From: Parietichytrium sp. I65-24A
Lineage: Eukaryota > Sar > Bigyra > Thraustochytrida > Thraustochytriidae
Assembly: GCA_012862575.1 (NCBI GenBank)
Contig: BLSF01000072.1
Location: 1-64,000 of the forward strand
Direction: 5' to 3'
Length of the DNA stretch: 64,000 nucleotides
Made by a program: the position numbers and the translations under genes. Every line of letters starts with the position of its first letter. The first letter of the stretch is position 1. The notes under the pieces are model-generated. The model was given only the letters and a program-made list of their open reading frames with translations. It was not told the origin of the DNA and made no database searches. Positions 1 to 9,038 of this stretch are shown piece by piece.

Positions 1-251
1 GGATCCTGAACTATGCTGGACAAGCGGTGCCGGAGGTAAGCAGCCATATCTTGGTCATTCTTGGCCACCTCGGCGTCGATTATGGTTGGGTTGAAGTTTT
101 TCAGCTTGTCGGGAATGAAGCTCTCTGGTCGAGAGGTGAGCACAAGCCCGAGCCATTTTGGTGTCTCTTTCACCCACTTGTTGTGGATCACGTTGAGGAA
201 CGTTATCAGAGAATAAATGACTTGGTTGAGTACCTCAACCAAGCCCCGATG
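1..251 (-). pseudogene. NACHT-like ATPase fragment, runs off the left edge
   Basis: An open minus-strand frame runs from a stop at 252-254 to the window edge, about 83 codons with no obvious ATG. It contains a Trp-Leu-x-Leu-Val-Leu-Thr-Ser-Arg-Pro-Glu stretch typical of the sensor strand of NACHT/STAND P-loop ATPases, followed by a run ending in AAYLRHRLSS. Family knowledge: these proteins are signalling ATPases, often fused to ankyrin or WD repeats. The Walker B motif expected just upstream is not in this frame, and the frame closes there. I therefore read it as a broken copy, although an exon boundary cannot be excluded. Its neighbour to the right is also decayed. Confidence 0.4.
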
Positions 252-297
252 TTACTGTAGCAAACGCCATCGAACGCCATCGATACAGCGTAAATGT

Positions 298-2498
298 CTA
301 GAACGTCGCTGGATAAATCCGATGCGACCGTGGTCGCATCTCCTCCAAATTCTGAGTCCCCCATGCGATCACAGAACCGTCTGTCTTTAGCGCTGCGAAT
401 GCTAACGTAGCCGCTTTAACTTGAAAAACGCCATCACTCAAGTAACTCGACACTGTGCTGCTATTGCCACCACGCTCGCCAACTCCCCACGTGTAAACCG
501 AGCCGTTATCCGTTACGGCTGCGAATGACTCGGAGTACATGAGTACATGAGGACATGTTCGAAACAATTGTAGTCACTCCGTTAACAGTAACAAGTGGGC
601 TGGCGCCATATGAAGCATCGCCCCAATTCACGACAAACCCATCGGCCAGCAACGCGGCAAACACGCGCTCATTGGCAAATATAGATCGCACGCCGTTTAA
701 GAGAAGTGACACCGTACTGCAATCACCACCGCCAGACGAGGTTCCCCAGGTCACGACTGAACCGTCGTCTTTGAGTGCAGCAAAAGCATACAATGTAGGA
801 CGACAGCTTTGTGCTAACACTTGACGAGTCTCCGCCACGAGAAGCAAATCCCCACGTCACAACCGATCCGCCAGACTTCACCATAGCAAATGAACTATAG
901 GTCGTAAAGGCTGCTGTGACATCGGAGGTCAACAGCAAGATACGCTGCTTAGGTTGGCATAAGAGCTGAAACCCCAACTTACAACAGAGCCGTCAACTTT
1001 AATGGCCGCATTTGCTAAATTTCCTGCAATCACTGCCGCAACGTCGCTTGACAAAGCTGGTGTATCGCCTGTGGCATAGTAGGAAGACCCCCAGCCCACA
1101 AGCGCTCCAGTGTTCTTGTGAGCGAGGAACCCTACGCTACCGGCGAACAGGGACACTACACCGCTCATCAGAAGTGTCGACACGCTGCTGGTCGATCCGC
1201 CTCTGGTAGAATCCCCCCAGGCTTAAACAGAACCGTCGGTTTTAAGCGCCGCAAGAGCATATTTGTTTCCCACAATCTGACTCACACCACTTGTCAAAAG
1301 TGCTGCAAAAGCTGAAGAATCCCCTCCTTCAGCTAAACTAAGGAAGAATCGCTCAGTTTCTTGGCAGCAAACGCACTTGGAAGCAGGCTACTGGGATTGG
1401 CGGCGTACTCGACCCTGCTCGGCGTCATGGTGTAGGTATCGTAAATCTCGTTGACCTTAAATGGGCTCGGAATTGGAGATTCCATTGGATTATTTGTTGG
1501 GTTCGGCGTCGGGGAGTTCGTTGGTGAGCTTGTCGGGGCGCTGGTCGGAGCGCCGGTGACTTGGTTGGCGAAGCAGTTGGTGTGTAAAGCTTCGTGTACC
1601 TATCGTACACTTTACAGCCTTGAAGCCGTTTCCAGTAGCACTGGAAACGCAAAGTTGAGCTAAATGCGCTGTCATTGTCGAGACCATGGTAGTTCTTCTT
1701 AACTGACAAGCATGCATTGCGCTTGGCTTTTGAGCTGAGAGATGTTTGCGTCACCACTTCGCAGGGGTCTTCTAGTCTGTTGGCTGGCACACAAGGTTCT
1801 GCAGCATCTCAGTCGCCACTGCACTGGCAGAGGAGCTCTGACGCGGATCCTTTGCGAGCCATCGAGCGTCGCATGCACATTAAAGAAAGTCGCAGAGCTC
1901 GACTTTGACGTTGACTGAAAGCGTAAAATGTTAACTTCTGGGTTCGAGCGCTTGTATGATGTAGCGGCCATGCAAGCCGCTTTGACATCCTTTTTCCTCC
2001 CGCGGTATTTTGGCGTGTATGGCTTGCCTTCAGACACGATGAGCATGTTTGTAAATGTTTTTCGCTGCAGATGGCAAAAGGGTTGCCTGGGTTGAGCCGA
2101 ACAGATCCACAAAGTTGTTATAGGCCTGGCGCTCCTTCGAGGTGGCAAAGAGCGTGGAGATCGCGCTACTTACACTGGTGAGATCAGTCCCATCGGCTAG
2201 CGTGAGCAGCTCCTTCGTTGTTCGACCAAGACGTGAGACTCCAAGTTTGACGCCACCACTCCCTCCTAGAGGCATCATGTTCACAAGCTTTTGCACAACT
2301 TGTTGCTGGAGCTCGTATTCGGCCGAGTTGATGCTACGCGAAATGTCGACCGCAACTAGCAAGCTGGTGGCTCTGGCAGTTGGCAAACAACGCAAACGTC
2401 GGGGCAACTGTCGGAGCTGGAGTTGATGGCGCTGCCTCGGCTTTTGTAACGAGAAGCAAAGCAGAGAGGCCGACCAGGGCCGAGGAGGCGAGCCACAT
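298..2498 (-). pseudogene. Decayed secreted protein: signal peptide, VWA domain, Pro-Thr linker, RCC1/BLIP-II-like repeats
   Basis: Read right to left on the minus strand, one gene architecture is visible but split over three frames. It begins at ATG 2498 with a hydrophobic signal peptide ending in TKAEA, then a short PAPT linker. A VWA domain follows, with the MIDAS-type motif Asp-Ile-Ser-Arg-Ser near 2340 and its later LIVSEGKPYTP strand near 2030 in another frame. A Pro-Thr-Ser linker lies near 1470-1560 (PTSAPTSSPTNSPTPNP). Then come four to five repeats of about 38 residues with the core FAALKxDGSVVxWG between about 1310 and 300. An in-frame TAA at 1223-1225 interrupts one repeat (DGSV*AWGDS), and the frame changes at least five times. 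The intact protein would be extracellular or surface bound and would bind a ligand through VWA. Sequencing error could explain one shift but not this many. Confidence 0.7.
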
Positions 2499-3086
2499 TG
2501 TTAATTTCCTTCCTTTGGCCGATGATCCCGTTGCCCTGAGTTTCAGGTTTGTCACTCTGAATCAATGTACCTGCAAGAGCAAAAGTCAACAAGAACCAAA
2601 AGGATGTTGATTGTGGCGACAGCTCGCTTACAGCAGCTCAACTCGCCGTTGTAGAAGTGACGTAGGCTCTGTCTGACGCAATGGTTCTTCTGCTTGCATT
2701 CGAGAACCCATCTTGAGCAGACGTACCGCCGCAAGAGAAGAGCAGCGCAATGTGAGCATCACCTCCGTAAATCAGTTTTTGCTCTGTGCCCAGATCAAGC
2801 TCTTCCGAGCAAATCATCTTGGTCTGCGTGAAGTTCATTTACCCTGTACCACCAATGAGATTGATACTCAATTGCTTACTGATTGTGCATGCATCCTCGA
2901 CCAACTATCACACGTTTTCCATGTACTTTTTTGTCTCAGCAGACCGTCTGTTTAACCTTTACGGCGCGAAATGCTCTTGACGGATTTGACTCCAAATCTT
3001 TACCCAGCCACAAAGTCAAAGGTTCAGAGCAGTGAAGTTGAAGAACTCGGTTCGCTCTTAGCCAAAGTCTCCCTGGTCTAGAATCC
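2499..3086. other. Interval without a supportable gene, possibly decayed coding
   Basis: Upstream of the VWA remnant. A minus frame at 2638-2838 reads protein-like for about 66 codons but matches nothing I recognise and is closed at both ends. No repeats or RNA genes are seen. Confidence 0.3.
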
Positions 3087-3392
3087 CTAAGGTATCATCT
3101 CAGCGATTAACAAAGTTTTGTTCAATTCGCCTTCAGAGAGCGAGCGTCTGCAGAAAAACGCCATGGGATCAACACAAGGTTTGCCGTCTTGTTCTTCAAG
3201 AAGAAACTCACGGTCCACCAGAGCACCTACCGGAAGAATAGACATTTCCTGACTTTCCATCTTTGCGGTGGGCAAATGTACTCTCTGAAGCGGGTTGACG
3301 CATCTGGCGTAGAGCAAAAATCAAAAGAGGTGCACGGGGTCAGTCTCGCTCAAGGGCATGTACCAGGGCTCCTCATTCAAATCAGTATCACT
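3087..3392 (-). pseudogene. Unidentified broken reading frame
   Basis: A minus frame opens after a stop near 3390 and reads through NEEPWYMPLSETDPVHLF, one in-frame TGA, then FLLYARCVNPLQ and about 70 further codons to a stop near 3087. The composition looks like a real globular protein, and there is no ATG at the start of the longer open part. I do not recognise the family. It lies only 30 bases beyond the 3' end of the phosphotransferase-like gene on the same strand. It could be a decayed neighbour or a remnant of a longer ancestral C-terminus. Confidence 0.3.
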
Positions 3393-3419
3393 TGATCCAT
3401 TTCGCTAATTCGTCGATAT

Positions 3420-4670
3420 TCACGTCGTCTGTTGCGAGACATCTTTGAGGTACTCGTTTCTTTTCAACTTTCCCTTCAGCTCGGCAGTAAGCCCAACAGC
3501 GATTAGCACAATCTCTTTAATTTGAGATGCTGAGCTGGTTACGAGGCTGATGCCGACTTTGCCGGCATTGGAGCAAAGCTTATCGTAATCTAGCCTCTTC
3601 CAGAGCCCCAAAAGGACGACGCGCAGATAGTCGAGCCACAGCCACTTCGCAAGTTGCAAAAAGGCAGCCTCATCGTCCATGAGGATGCCTCTTGTGAGCT
3701 GCTTGAGTCCATCCTCGTCGCCAGCATATTCCGCGGGTCCGTCCCGCTCTAGAACTGCGCAAAGAGCGCTACGAAAGTAGAGTAGAAGCTCATCCCGCTG
3801 TTGCGGGCCAAATTGCTGCAGAGGTAACGAAGTTGTGATAAAGTACACGGCGTCTTGCAGCGGATGCCCGCGGCCGTGCCACTGCATATCAATAAATTTG
3901 ACCCGAGTCGGATCCCTACTGCACGAGAAGAACATGTTCCACGACTTGGCGTCTCCGTGAATGTACCCCACTGCATTCAACTCTGCGATGCGCTCCAGGT
4001 CATCAGCAATAGAGGCGATATCCATTCCCACCACATCGCCCTGCTCCGGCGCCTCGCCGTCCTTGAACAGACACTCGCGAATCCACGCCCACGTCCTGGG
4101 CCACGCCTCGCCTGCCTCACCAATCTCCTGCGCCGGCCTTCTGCCCAGGACCCAGAACCCGCCTCGTTCCCTATCGAAGCAGCGATCCAAGTCTTGCTTC
4201 GAGCGCAGCTCAAGCTCCCGGTCGGAGCCTCGGCCCCACATGCGCACTGCCGCAAGCCTCTTTCCGCCGACAAAGTTCGCGAGTCCTTGCAACGCGGCTC
4301 GAGCCGCGTCAGTGTCGGGCACTGCAGCGTGCTGCTGTTGCCACTGGCCAGGCGGGACCAAGGCATCTTCCATGACCATCGTCACTGAAGCCCCGTCGTC
4401 ATCGTACGCAAGCATGCGAGCAAAACTGTCAGAGTCCCCCAGCTGGGCGTAGAACTGGGCCTCGCGCCGCGCACCGAGCAGCAGCGCAGCGCCAGACGCC
4501 TCGTCGCGACCCAGCTCGCGAGGGCTCACGCGCTTGAAAGCCAGACCAGAAGCGAAGCGGACCTCCGCGCTGCGGCCATTCACGCGACGGCTGGTGTCCT
4601 CGCGAGACAAATGTGTGTACCATTCGCTGGCCATATCGAAAGTTGACTGTCTGCAAGTATTTCTGTGCAT
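3420..4670 (-). CDS. Phosphotransferase of the APH / CHK kinase-like superfamily
   Basis: A 416-codon protein with a protein-kinase-like fold of the aminoglycoside/choline/ecdysteroid kinase type. Visible signs are a hydrophobic strand ending in VMEDAL (the hinge ED of CHK-like kinases, residue about 100), the catalytic loop HGDAKSWNMFF (residues about 237-247) with catalytic Asp and metal-binding Asn, and FIDMQWHGRGHPLQDAVYF, whose Asp-Met-Gln replaces Asp-Phe-Gly. Such enzymes phosphorylate small molecules in the cytosol; the substrate cannot be read from sequence. The ATG at 4670 is used because the longer frame begins at GTG; a second ATG at 4634 is an equally possible start. The gene is divergent from STRAP, 349 bases away. 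Confidence 0.7.
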   Translation of the reverse strand: MHRNTCRQSTFDMASEWYTHLSREDTSRRVNGRSAEVRFASGLAFKRVSPRELGRDEASGAALLLGARREAQFYAQLGDSDSFARMLAYDDDGASVTMVMEDALVPPGQWQQQHAAVPDTDAARAALQGLANFVGGKRLAAVRMWGRGSDRELELRSKQDLDRCFDRERGGFWVLGRRPAQEIGEAGEAWPRTWAWIRECLFKDGEAPEQGDVVGMDIASIADDLERIAELNAVGYIHGDAKSWNMFFSCSRDPTRVKFIDMQWHGRGHPLQDAVYFITTSLPLQQFGPQQRDELLLYFRSALCAVLERDGPAEYAGDEDGLKQLTRGILMDDEAAFLQLAKWLWLDYLRVVLLGLWKRLDYDKLCSNAGKVGISLVTSSASQIKEIVLIAVGLTAELKGKLKRNEYLKDVSQQTT

Positions 4671-5019
4671 GTCTGAGTTGCCTGCTGCGAGTCTCACTGG
4701 CTTGAGAGGAAAGAGAGGAAACGGAGAGCGTGGGTAGCTTTACTTATAGCGACGCAACCTGTAGCGTTTGCTATCATTTGAGACTATCTAGTTGCTATTG
4801 TGCATGGTAGGTAAGTCCGTAGTACCAGTTGAGTTGCGTTCGTTAGTGCTCGTTAGTGCTCTCAAGACTAGTAGATCCTTCAAAAGCGTCCGCGGACTTG
4901 TGCGGACATCCCTGGGAAGGCGGTCCTCTCGAGAGTGGACTAAACGAGCCGGTCTACTTTTTTTCAGCGCGCTAGGAGAGCTTAATCTGACCTAACGGCC
5001 GAGAAGCTACTGCGGGAAA
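4671..5019. promoter_or_regulatory. Divergent promoter interval between the kinase-like gene and STRAP
   Basis: A 349-base gap holding both 5' ends. It includes a repeated CGTTAGTGCT (about 4839-4859). I see no TATA box or palindrome. Confidence 0.35.
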
Positions 5020-6150
5020 ATGGGAGAGTCTGCGCAGAGCGAGGAGACGACGAAGGAAGCGGAGGCTGCGGAGCCAATGGTGACGGGAGGCGAGCAAGAA
5101 GAGAGAGCAGAGAAGGAGAGCAAGGCGCCTGAAAGCATCAAGTTCCCTATCACTGCCCCGGGGCACAGCCGGCCGGTCGTGGACGTGCGGTTTAGTTCGG
5201 TGACGGAGGATGGTATCTTTTTGGTCAGTGGGTGCCACGACAAGTTGCCAATGCTGCGCTGGGGCGACAATGGTGACTGGATTGGGAGTTTTGATGGACA
5301 CAAAGGCGCGGTGTGGTCGGCGTGCTTCAACAGGTAAGTTGCTCTCGAGCTTTGCGGTCCGCATTATGCTAGCTCAACACTTCCTATCCTGCGCCGTTTT
5401 AGAGAGGACAAATACTAATCGATCTTAAACCTTACAAGTGACGCGACTCGGGTGGCAACTGGCAGTGGGGACTACAGCGCAAGAATATTTGATGCTATCA
5501 ATGGTGATCTTATTCACACTTTTGAGAACAAGCACGTTGTGAAAACTGTCGAGTTCAGCAGGCGAGACGACAAGTTGTTGACTGGCGGCAACGACAAATT
5601 ACTTCAGGTATTTGACCTTAAGGCCGTCGATTACGCATGCGTGGCAAGCATGGAGAGCAAAGCCCCAATTCGAAAGGCTTCTTGGGTGTACAAGCCAAAC
5701 GATGAGAATGATCAGGGTCATATAATTTTCGGCTGTGATGACGGAGCAATCTACGTTTGGGACCCGTCCGAACAGGGTACATTGGTAAAGGAATGGACGT
5801 TGCCGGACCCAGTGAAAGATCTGGAAGTCTGCCCCTCTCAGGAGAAGATTCTTGTGGCGGCCGGAAAAACAGTTTATGTTTACAACCTTGAGACATTCGA
5901 GCTCATCAAACAATTTGATTTGTCCATCACTGTTGAAGGCGCTTCGCTTAACCCAGTAACTGGGTCACAATTTGTCTGCGGTGGAAAGACAGACTTGTGG
6001 GTGCACGTCTTCGACTACGAAACCGGAAGCGAGATTCGAAGTCATACGGGACACCATGGCCCCATCTTTTGTTTGAGGTACTCTCCTGACGGGAAGACTT
6101 ACGCGAGTGGATCTGAGGACGGCACTGTTCGCCTCTGGCGCTTAGAGTAG
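5020..6150 (+). CDS. STRAP: STRAP-like WD40 protein (serine-threonine kinase receptor-associated protein), one intron
   Basis: Exons 5020-5333 and 5437/5439-6150 join across a 105-base intron (5334-5438, CAG|GTAAGT ... ACAAG|T) that has a TACTAAT branch-point-like box at 5413-5419. The spliced product is 341 residues, close to the roughly 350 of animal STRAP. After an acidic Glu/Ala-rich N-terminus of about 35 residues come WD40 repeats. The signature stretch [19 protein letters not shown], followed by [10 protein letters not shown] and [10 protein letters not shown], is characteristic of STRAP/UNRIP. The last repeat ends [14 protein letters not shown]. In animals STRAP joins the SMN complex in snRNP assembly and modulates TGF-beta signalling; here the SMN-type role is the sensible inference. 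The intron lies early, within the third repeat. Confidence 0.9.
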
Positions 6151-6968
6151 AGGAGTCGAGAATCGTTACTATATCTCTTGCTCCTTATTCTTCATATATT
6201 AAAAAAAAAAAAAAAAAAAAAAGTACGAACCATTAAAGTGTATATCGAAGTTTCCATGCGTTTTTGTCGCATGTCCCGTAGTAGGTCGAATTTGACAGCT
6301 CAGGACTTGGTTTTGTTGCGACAGAGAACCAGGAGCGGAACCTTCCAGTATCAAAAACAAAATCTAGACTTCCATAACTTCCAATTTGTCCTTCATCTCT
6401 TCTTGACTCCTAGACGCTGATTCTTGCCCAAGGCGCTTGGCGCAAAAAGGTTGTAGATCGCTGATGCAGACGGGGCGTTTTCTAAATGTGTCGGTATGAT
6501 AAAGCGCAACTTTTGCGACGTCACTGCGTTCCGACCCGAGGATTTAATTAGGCTATAGCTGAACAGTATCGTAGGTAACCGGCGAAGTGCCAGAACACCT
6601 CCGGAAGGAGAGGGCACTCATGGCCGACAGCAGAGTGACGAGAACGAGAGAGTGTGGCGTAGGTTGCACAGTGTGGTTGAAGAAGAGATGGTGGTGCACG
6701 TTTCGGCATTCGTTGATACAATGGGTTTCTGTAAAATTAATAAGTTTACCTCCCTGGAAGAATAATTAATCCGTTGGGTTGCTCTAGCTAGTAGTAATAG
6801 TATATACTAGTACTACCGTTAAGACCCACATCGTCTGTAGTAGAGCTAGAGCATAGCTACTAGAGAACTAGCATAGTCTATTGAGAACTGCACAAAATAA
6901 AAAGAACAAGTGTCGCCAACTTTGGTGCTTACGAGAGGAGAGAATGAGTCAAGCGCGTGCCGCGTGGA
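6151..6968. other. Intergenic interval with a 22-base poly(A) tract
   Basis: Begins with the STRAP 3' region, including an uninterrupted run of 22 A at 6201-6222, about 50 bases after the stop. Further right are AT-rich stretches and TAGTAGTAATAGTATATACTAGTACTAC near 6790-6815. No gene is supportable. Confidence 0.5.
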
Positions 6969-9038
6969 ATGAAGCAGCACCATAGACCGCTGTCCGCGAA
7001 ATCGAAATGGAGCGCCGAATCAGTGCGCGTCGGAAGAGGCCTCCGACACGTGTTGAGGCAACTTGGAGAAGACGATGCTCTTGCAGTGCTGAAAACAGTC
7101 CACGAGTCTCGCGTCCGAGAAAAGAACGCAGTTTGCGCTCAAGACCCAGTTTTAGAAGAGCTCCTGGAACTGAGAGGCGAGGACCATGGTGCGTGCGATA
7201 TAGGAAGACGGAACGCACGGTATTTCTACGACAAAGGATTTGAGCTTCGATGCCGCGGTGACTTCGAGGGAGCAATAAAGCATTTTAAAAAGTCGGCACA
7301 GCTCGACCACCGCAGTTTTAAGAGCTGGTTTAATCTGGGTTACGCTCTGGACAGGGTTGGCAAATATCGGCAAGCGGAGTCCGCCTTTTGGAACGCGCAC
7401 AAACTGCAGCCTCACATACCGATCTCGTCGTTCAATATTGGGCTGGTGCTTTCAAAGCAAGGCAAGTACGAAAAGGCTGCTCGCGTGCTTGACATGGCTA
7501 TAGCCCTCGATCCATCCAGAGGTGAATTTCACAGAGCAAGAGCCTATGCCTTGCGAAGGCGCGGCCTAAGGTCATCTGTAAGCAGCGGCGAGAGAACAGG
7601 CGAGCAGCGAGAGGGCGACTTTGCCTCTGCTTCTAGAGAATATTTTGCAGCCCGAGCTATCGCTCGTGATAAATTTGATTCTGGCCTTGGTTCCTCAACC
7701 TCGGAGAGTCTAGGAAGGCGGGTGGTGCTGGACGAGCAAGACTCGCAGCACAATAGGACGGCAGCAATTTCCTACTCTGGGCTGCATCCCCTTTATTTTG
7801 AATGCGAGGAAATGTGGACGGAGCCCAAAAACTTGGAACTTTGTCTTCCTCCGCACCTATCAGATATTATTTCAAGCAACAGCTGCGACTCTCTGAAGAT
7901 GCGTAGCAAGCATATTTGTTTGCTGGACTTGACACTCTCAAAATACATTTGCGCAGCGCAAGCCCCACCCACGTGCCGATCTGAGAGGGATGTTTCTGTA
8001 TTGTGCACCTTGACGAGAGGGCTCCGGGCCCTACAGAGTTTGTCACAGACAGTCCACATGCAAATGTGCCGTGAGATGTTGTGCAAACGTTATTCAGACG
8101 GGGACGTAATATTCGACGAGAATTGTATTCCTGGAGCGACAAAGAAAATTTGCGTGGTCCTGCAGGGCAAAGTTGAGGTAACCTCGTGTCCGGGAGCATC
8201 CAATGACGGCGCGATCTGTCGCACCAAGAGCATTGGTGAAGTCGAGTCAGCAGTGAGCTCAGGCAAACGGGAAGTATGGCCAGGAGATTGTTTTGGCAAT
8301 ATGGATGCTGAGAGGACGTGCGGTGTGACGCCGAAGGATGGGACAAGGTATACTGAACACGTGTTTATTTGTGACGCCGCGAAGGCTATGGGAGACACTG
8401 TGTTATTGGAGATCCAAGAAGATGTCCTAACTCGCGCATGCTTACATTTACGAGAGAATAGCCTCGACGAGCGAGTAGTGTTTCTCGAGAAGGTAGCGCT
8501 CTTTTCTCCTTTACATCGTGGAGTTTTGGAAAGTATCGCAAAGTTAGTGGAAGAGAGATGCTTCAATGCGGGAGACGTGATTGTTCGAGAAGGACAGCGG
8601 CTCGGGGCAATCACAATAGTAGCAAGTGGAGGATGCACAGTTTTCCGAAACAGTCAGAGCGGCGAACGACAGCTCAAGGTTGCTGAAATACGCACGAAAG
8701 ATGTGTTCGGGCAAAGCTCTTTACTATCTACTTTGCTGCAGACATCAGACACCCGAAAGCTTTCTTTCAAGCCATGCGTTTCGGACGCCACGCTTACGGC
8801 AAATACGGTCACGAAGGCATTTGTTTTGCAAGTTCGGGATCTTTTTCTCGCGACATCTTATAGTCAGCGAAACGAGATGAGGATTCTCATTCAAACGAAG
8901 GCCTCGTGTGCAGACGTTTCTGAAAACGCACAGAGCAGCCATTCTTGGGACAAGTACAAGTCTAAGCTCGTCCGCGAAGTTGTCGGACTCTCTCGCGAAA
9001 AAAAGAGACTAGCGAGCATCAAGGCGATGATGCAATAG
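6969..9038 (+). CDS. TPR protein with two cyclic-nucleotide-binding-like domains
   Basis: An intronless 689-residue protein. The first in-frame ATG is 6969; the longer frame begins at GTG. Residues about 80-185 form three TPR units (FYDKGFELRCRGDFEGAIKHF; WFNLGYALDRVGKYRQAESAF; FNIGLVLSKQGKYEKAARVL). Two CNB folds follow: about 370-480 (DGDVIFDENC ... VVLQGKVEV ... PGDCFGN) and 510-635 (LFSPLHRGVLESIAKL ... GDVIVREG ... DVFGQSSLL). The phosphate-binding cassette is imperfect: the canonical FGE is FGN in the first copy and FGQ in the second, and the conserved Arg is not clear. Nucleotide binding is therefore doubtful. A basic helical tail ends the protein. TPR suggests a scaffold; the combination is uncommon. 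Partner and pathway are unknown. Confidence 0.7.
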   Translation: MKQHHRPLSAKSKWSAESVRVGRGLRHVLRQLGEDDALAVLKTVHESRVREKNAVCAQDPVLEELLELRGEDHGACDIGRRNARYFYDKGFELRCRGDFEGAIKHFKKSAQLDHRSFKSWFNLGYALDRVGKYRQAESAFWNAHKLQPHIPISSFNIGLVLSKQGKYEKAARVLDMAIALDPSRGEFHRARAYALRRRGLRSSVSSGERTGEQREGDFASASREYFAARAIARDKFDSGLGSSTSESLGRRVVLDEQDSQHNRTAAISYSGLHPLYFECEEMWTEPKNLELCLPPHLSDIISSNSCDSLKMRSKHICLLDLTLSKYICAAQAPPTCRSERDVSVLCTLTRGLRALQSLSQTVHMQMCREMLCKRYSDGDVIFDENCIPGATKKICVVLQGKVEVTSCPGASNDGAICRTKSIGEVESAVSSGKREVWPGDCFGNMDAERTCGVTPKDGTRYTEHVFICDAAKAMGDTVLLEIQEDVLTRACLHLRENSLDERVVFLEKVALFSPLHRGVLESIAKLVEERCFNAGDVIVREGQRLGAITIVASGGCTVFRNSQSGERQLKVAEIRTKDVFGQSSLLSTLLQTSDTRKLSFKPCVSDATLTANTVTKAFVLQVRDLFLATSYSQRNEMRILIQTKASCADVSENAQSSHSWDKYKSKLVREVVGLSREKKRLASIKAMMQ

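Noticed and set aside
1451-1663. Plus-strand Gly/Val repeat frame GVGEFVGELVGALVG
   Set aside because: It is the antisense of the Pro-Thr-Ser linker of the decayed VWA gene.
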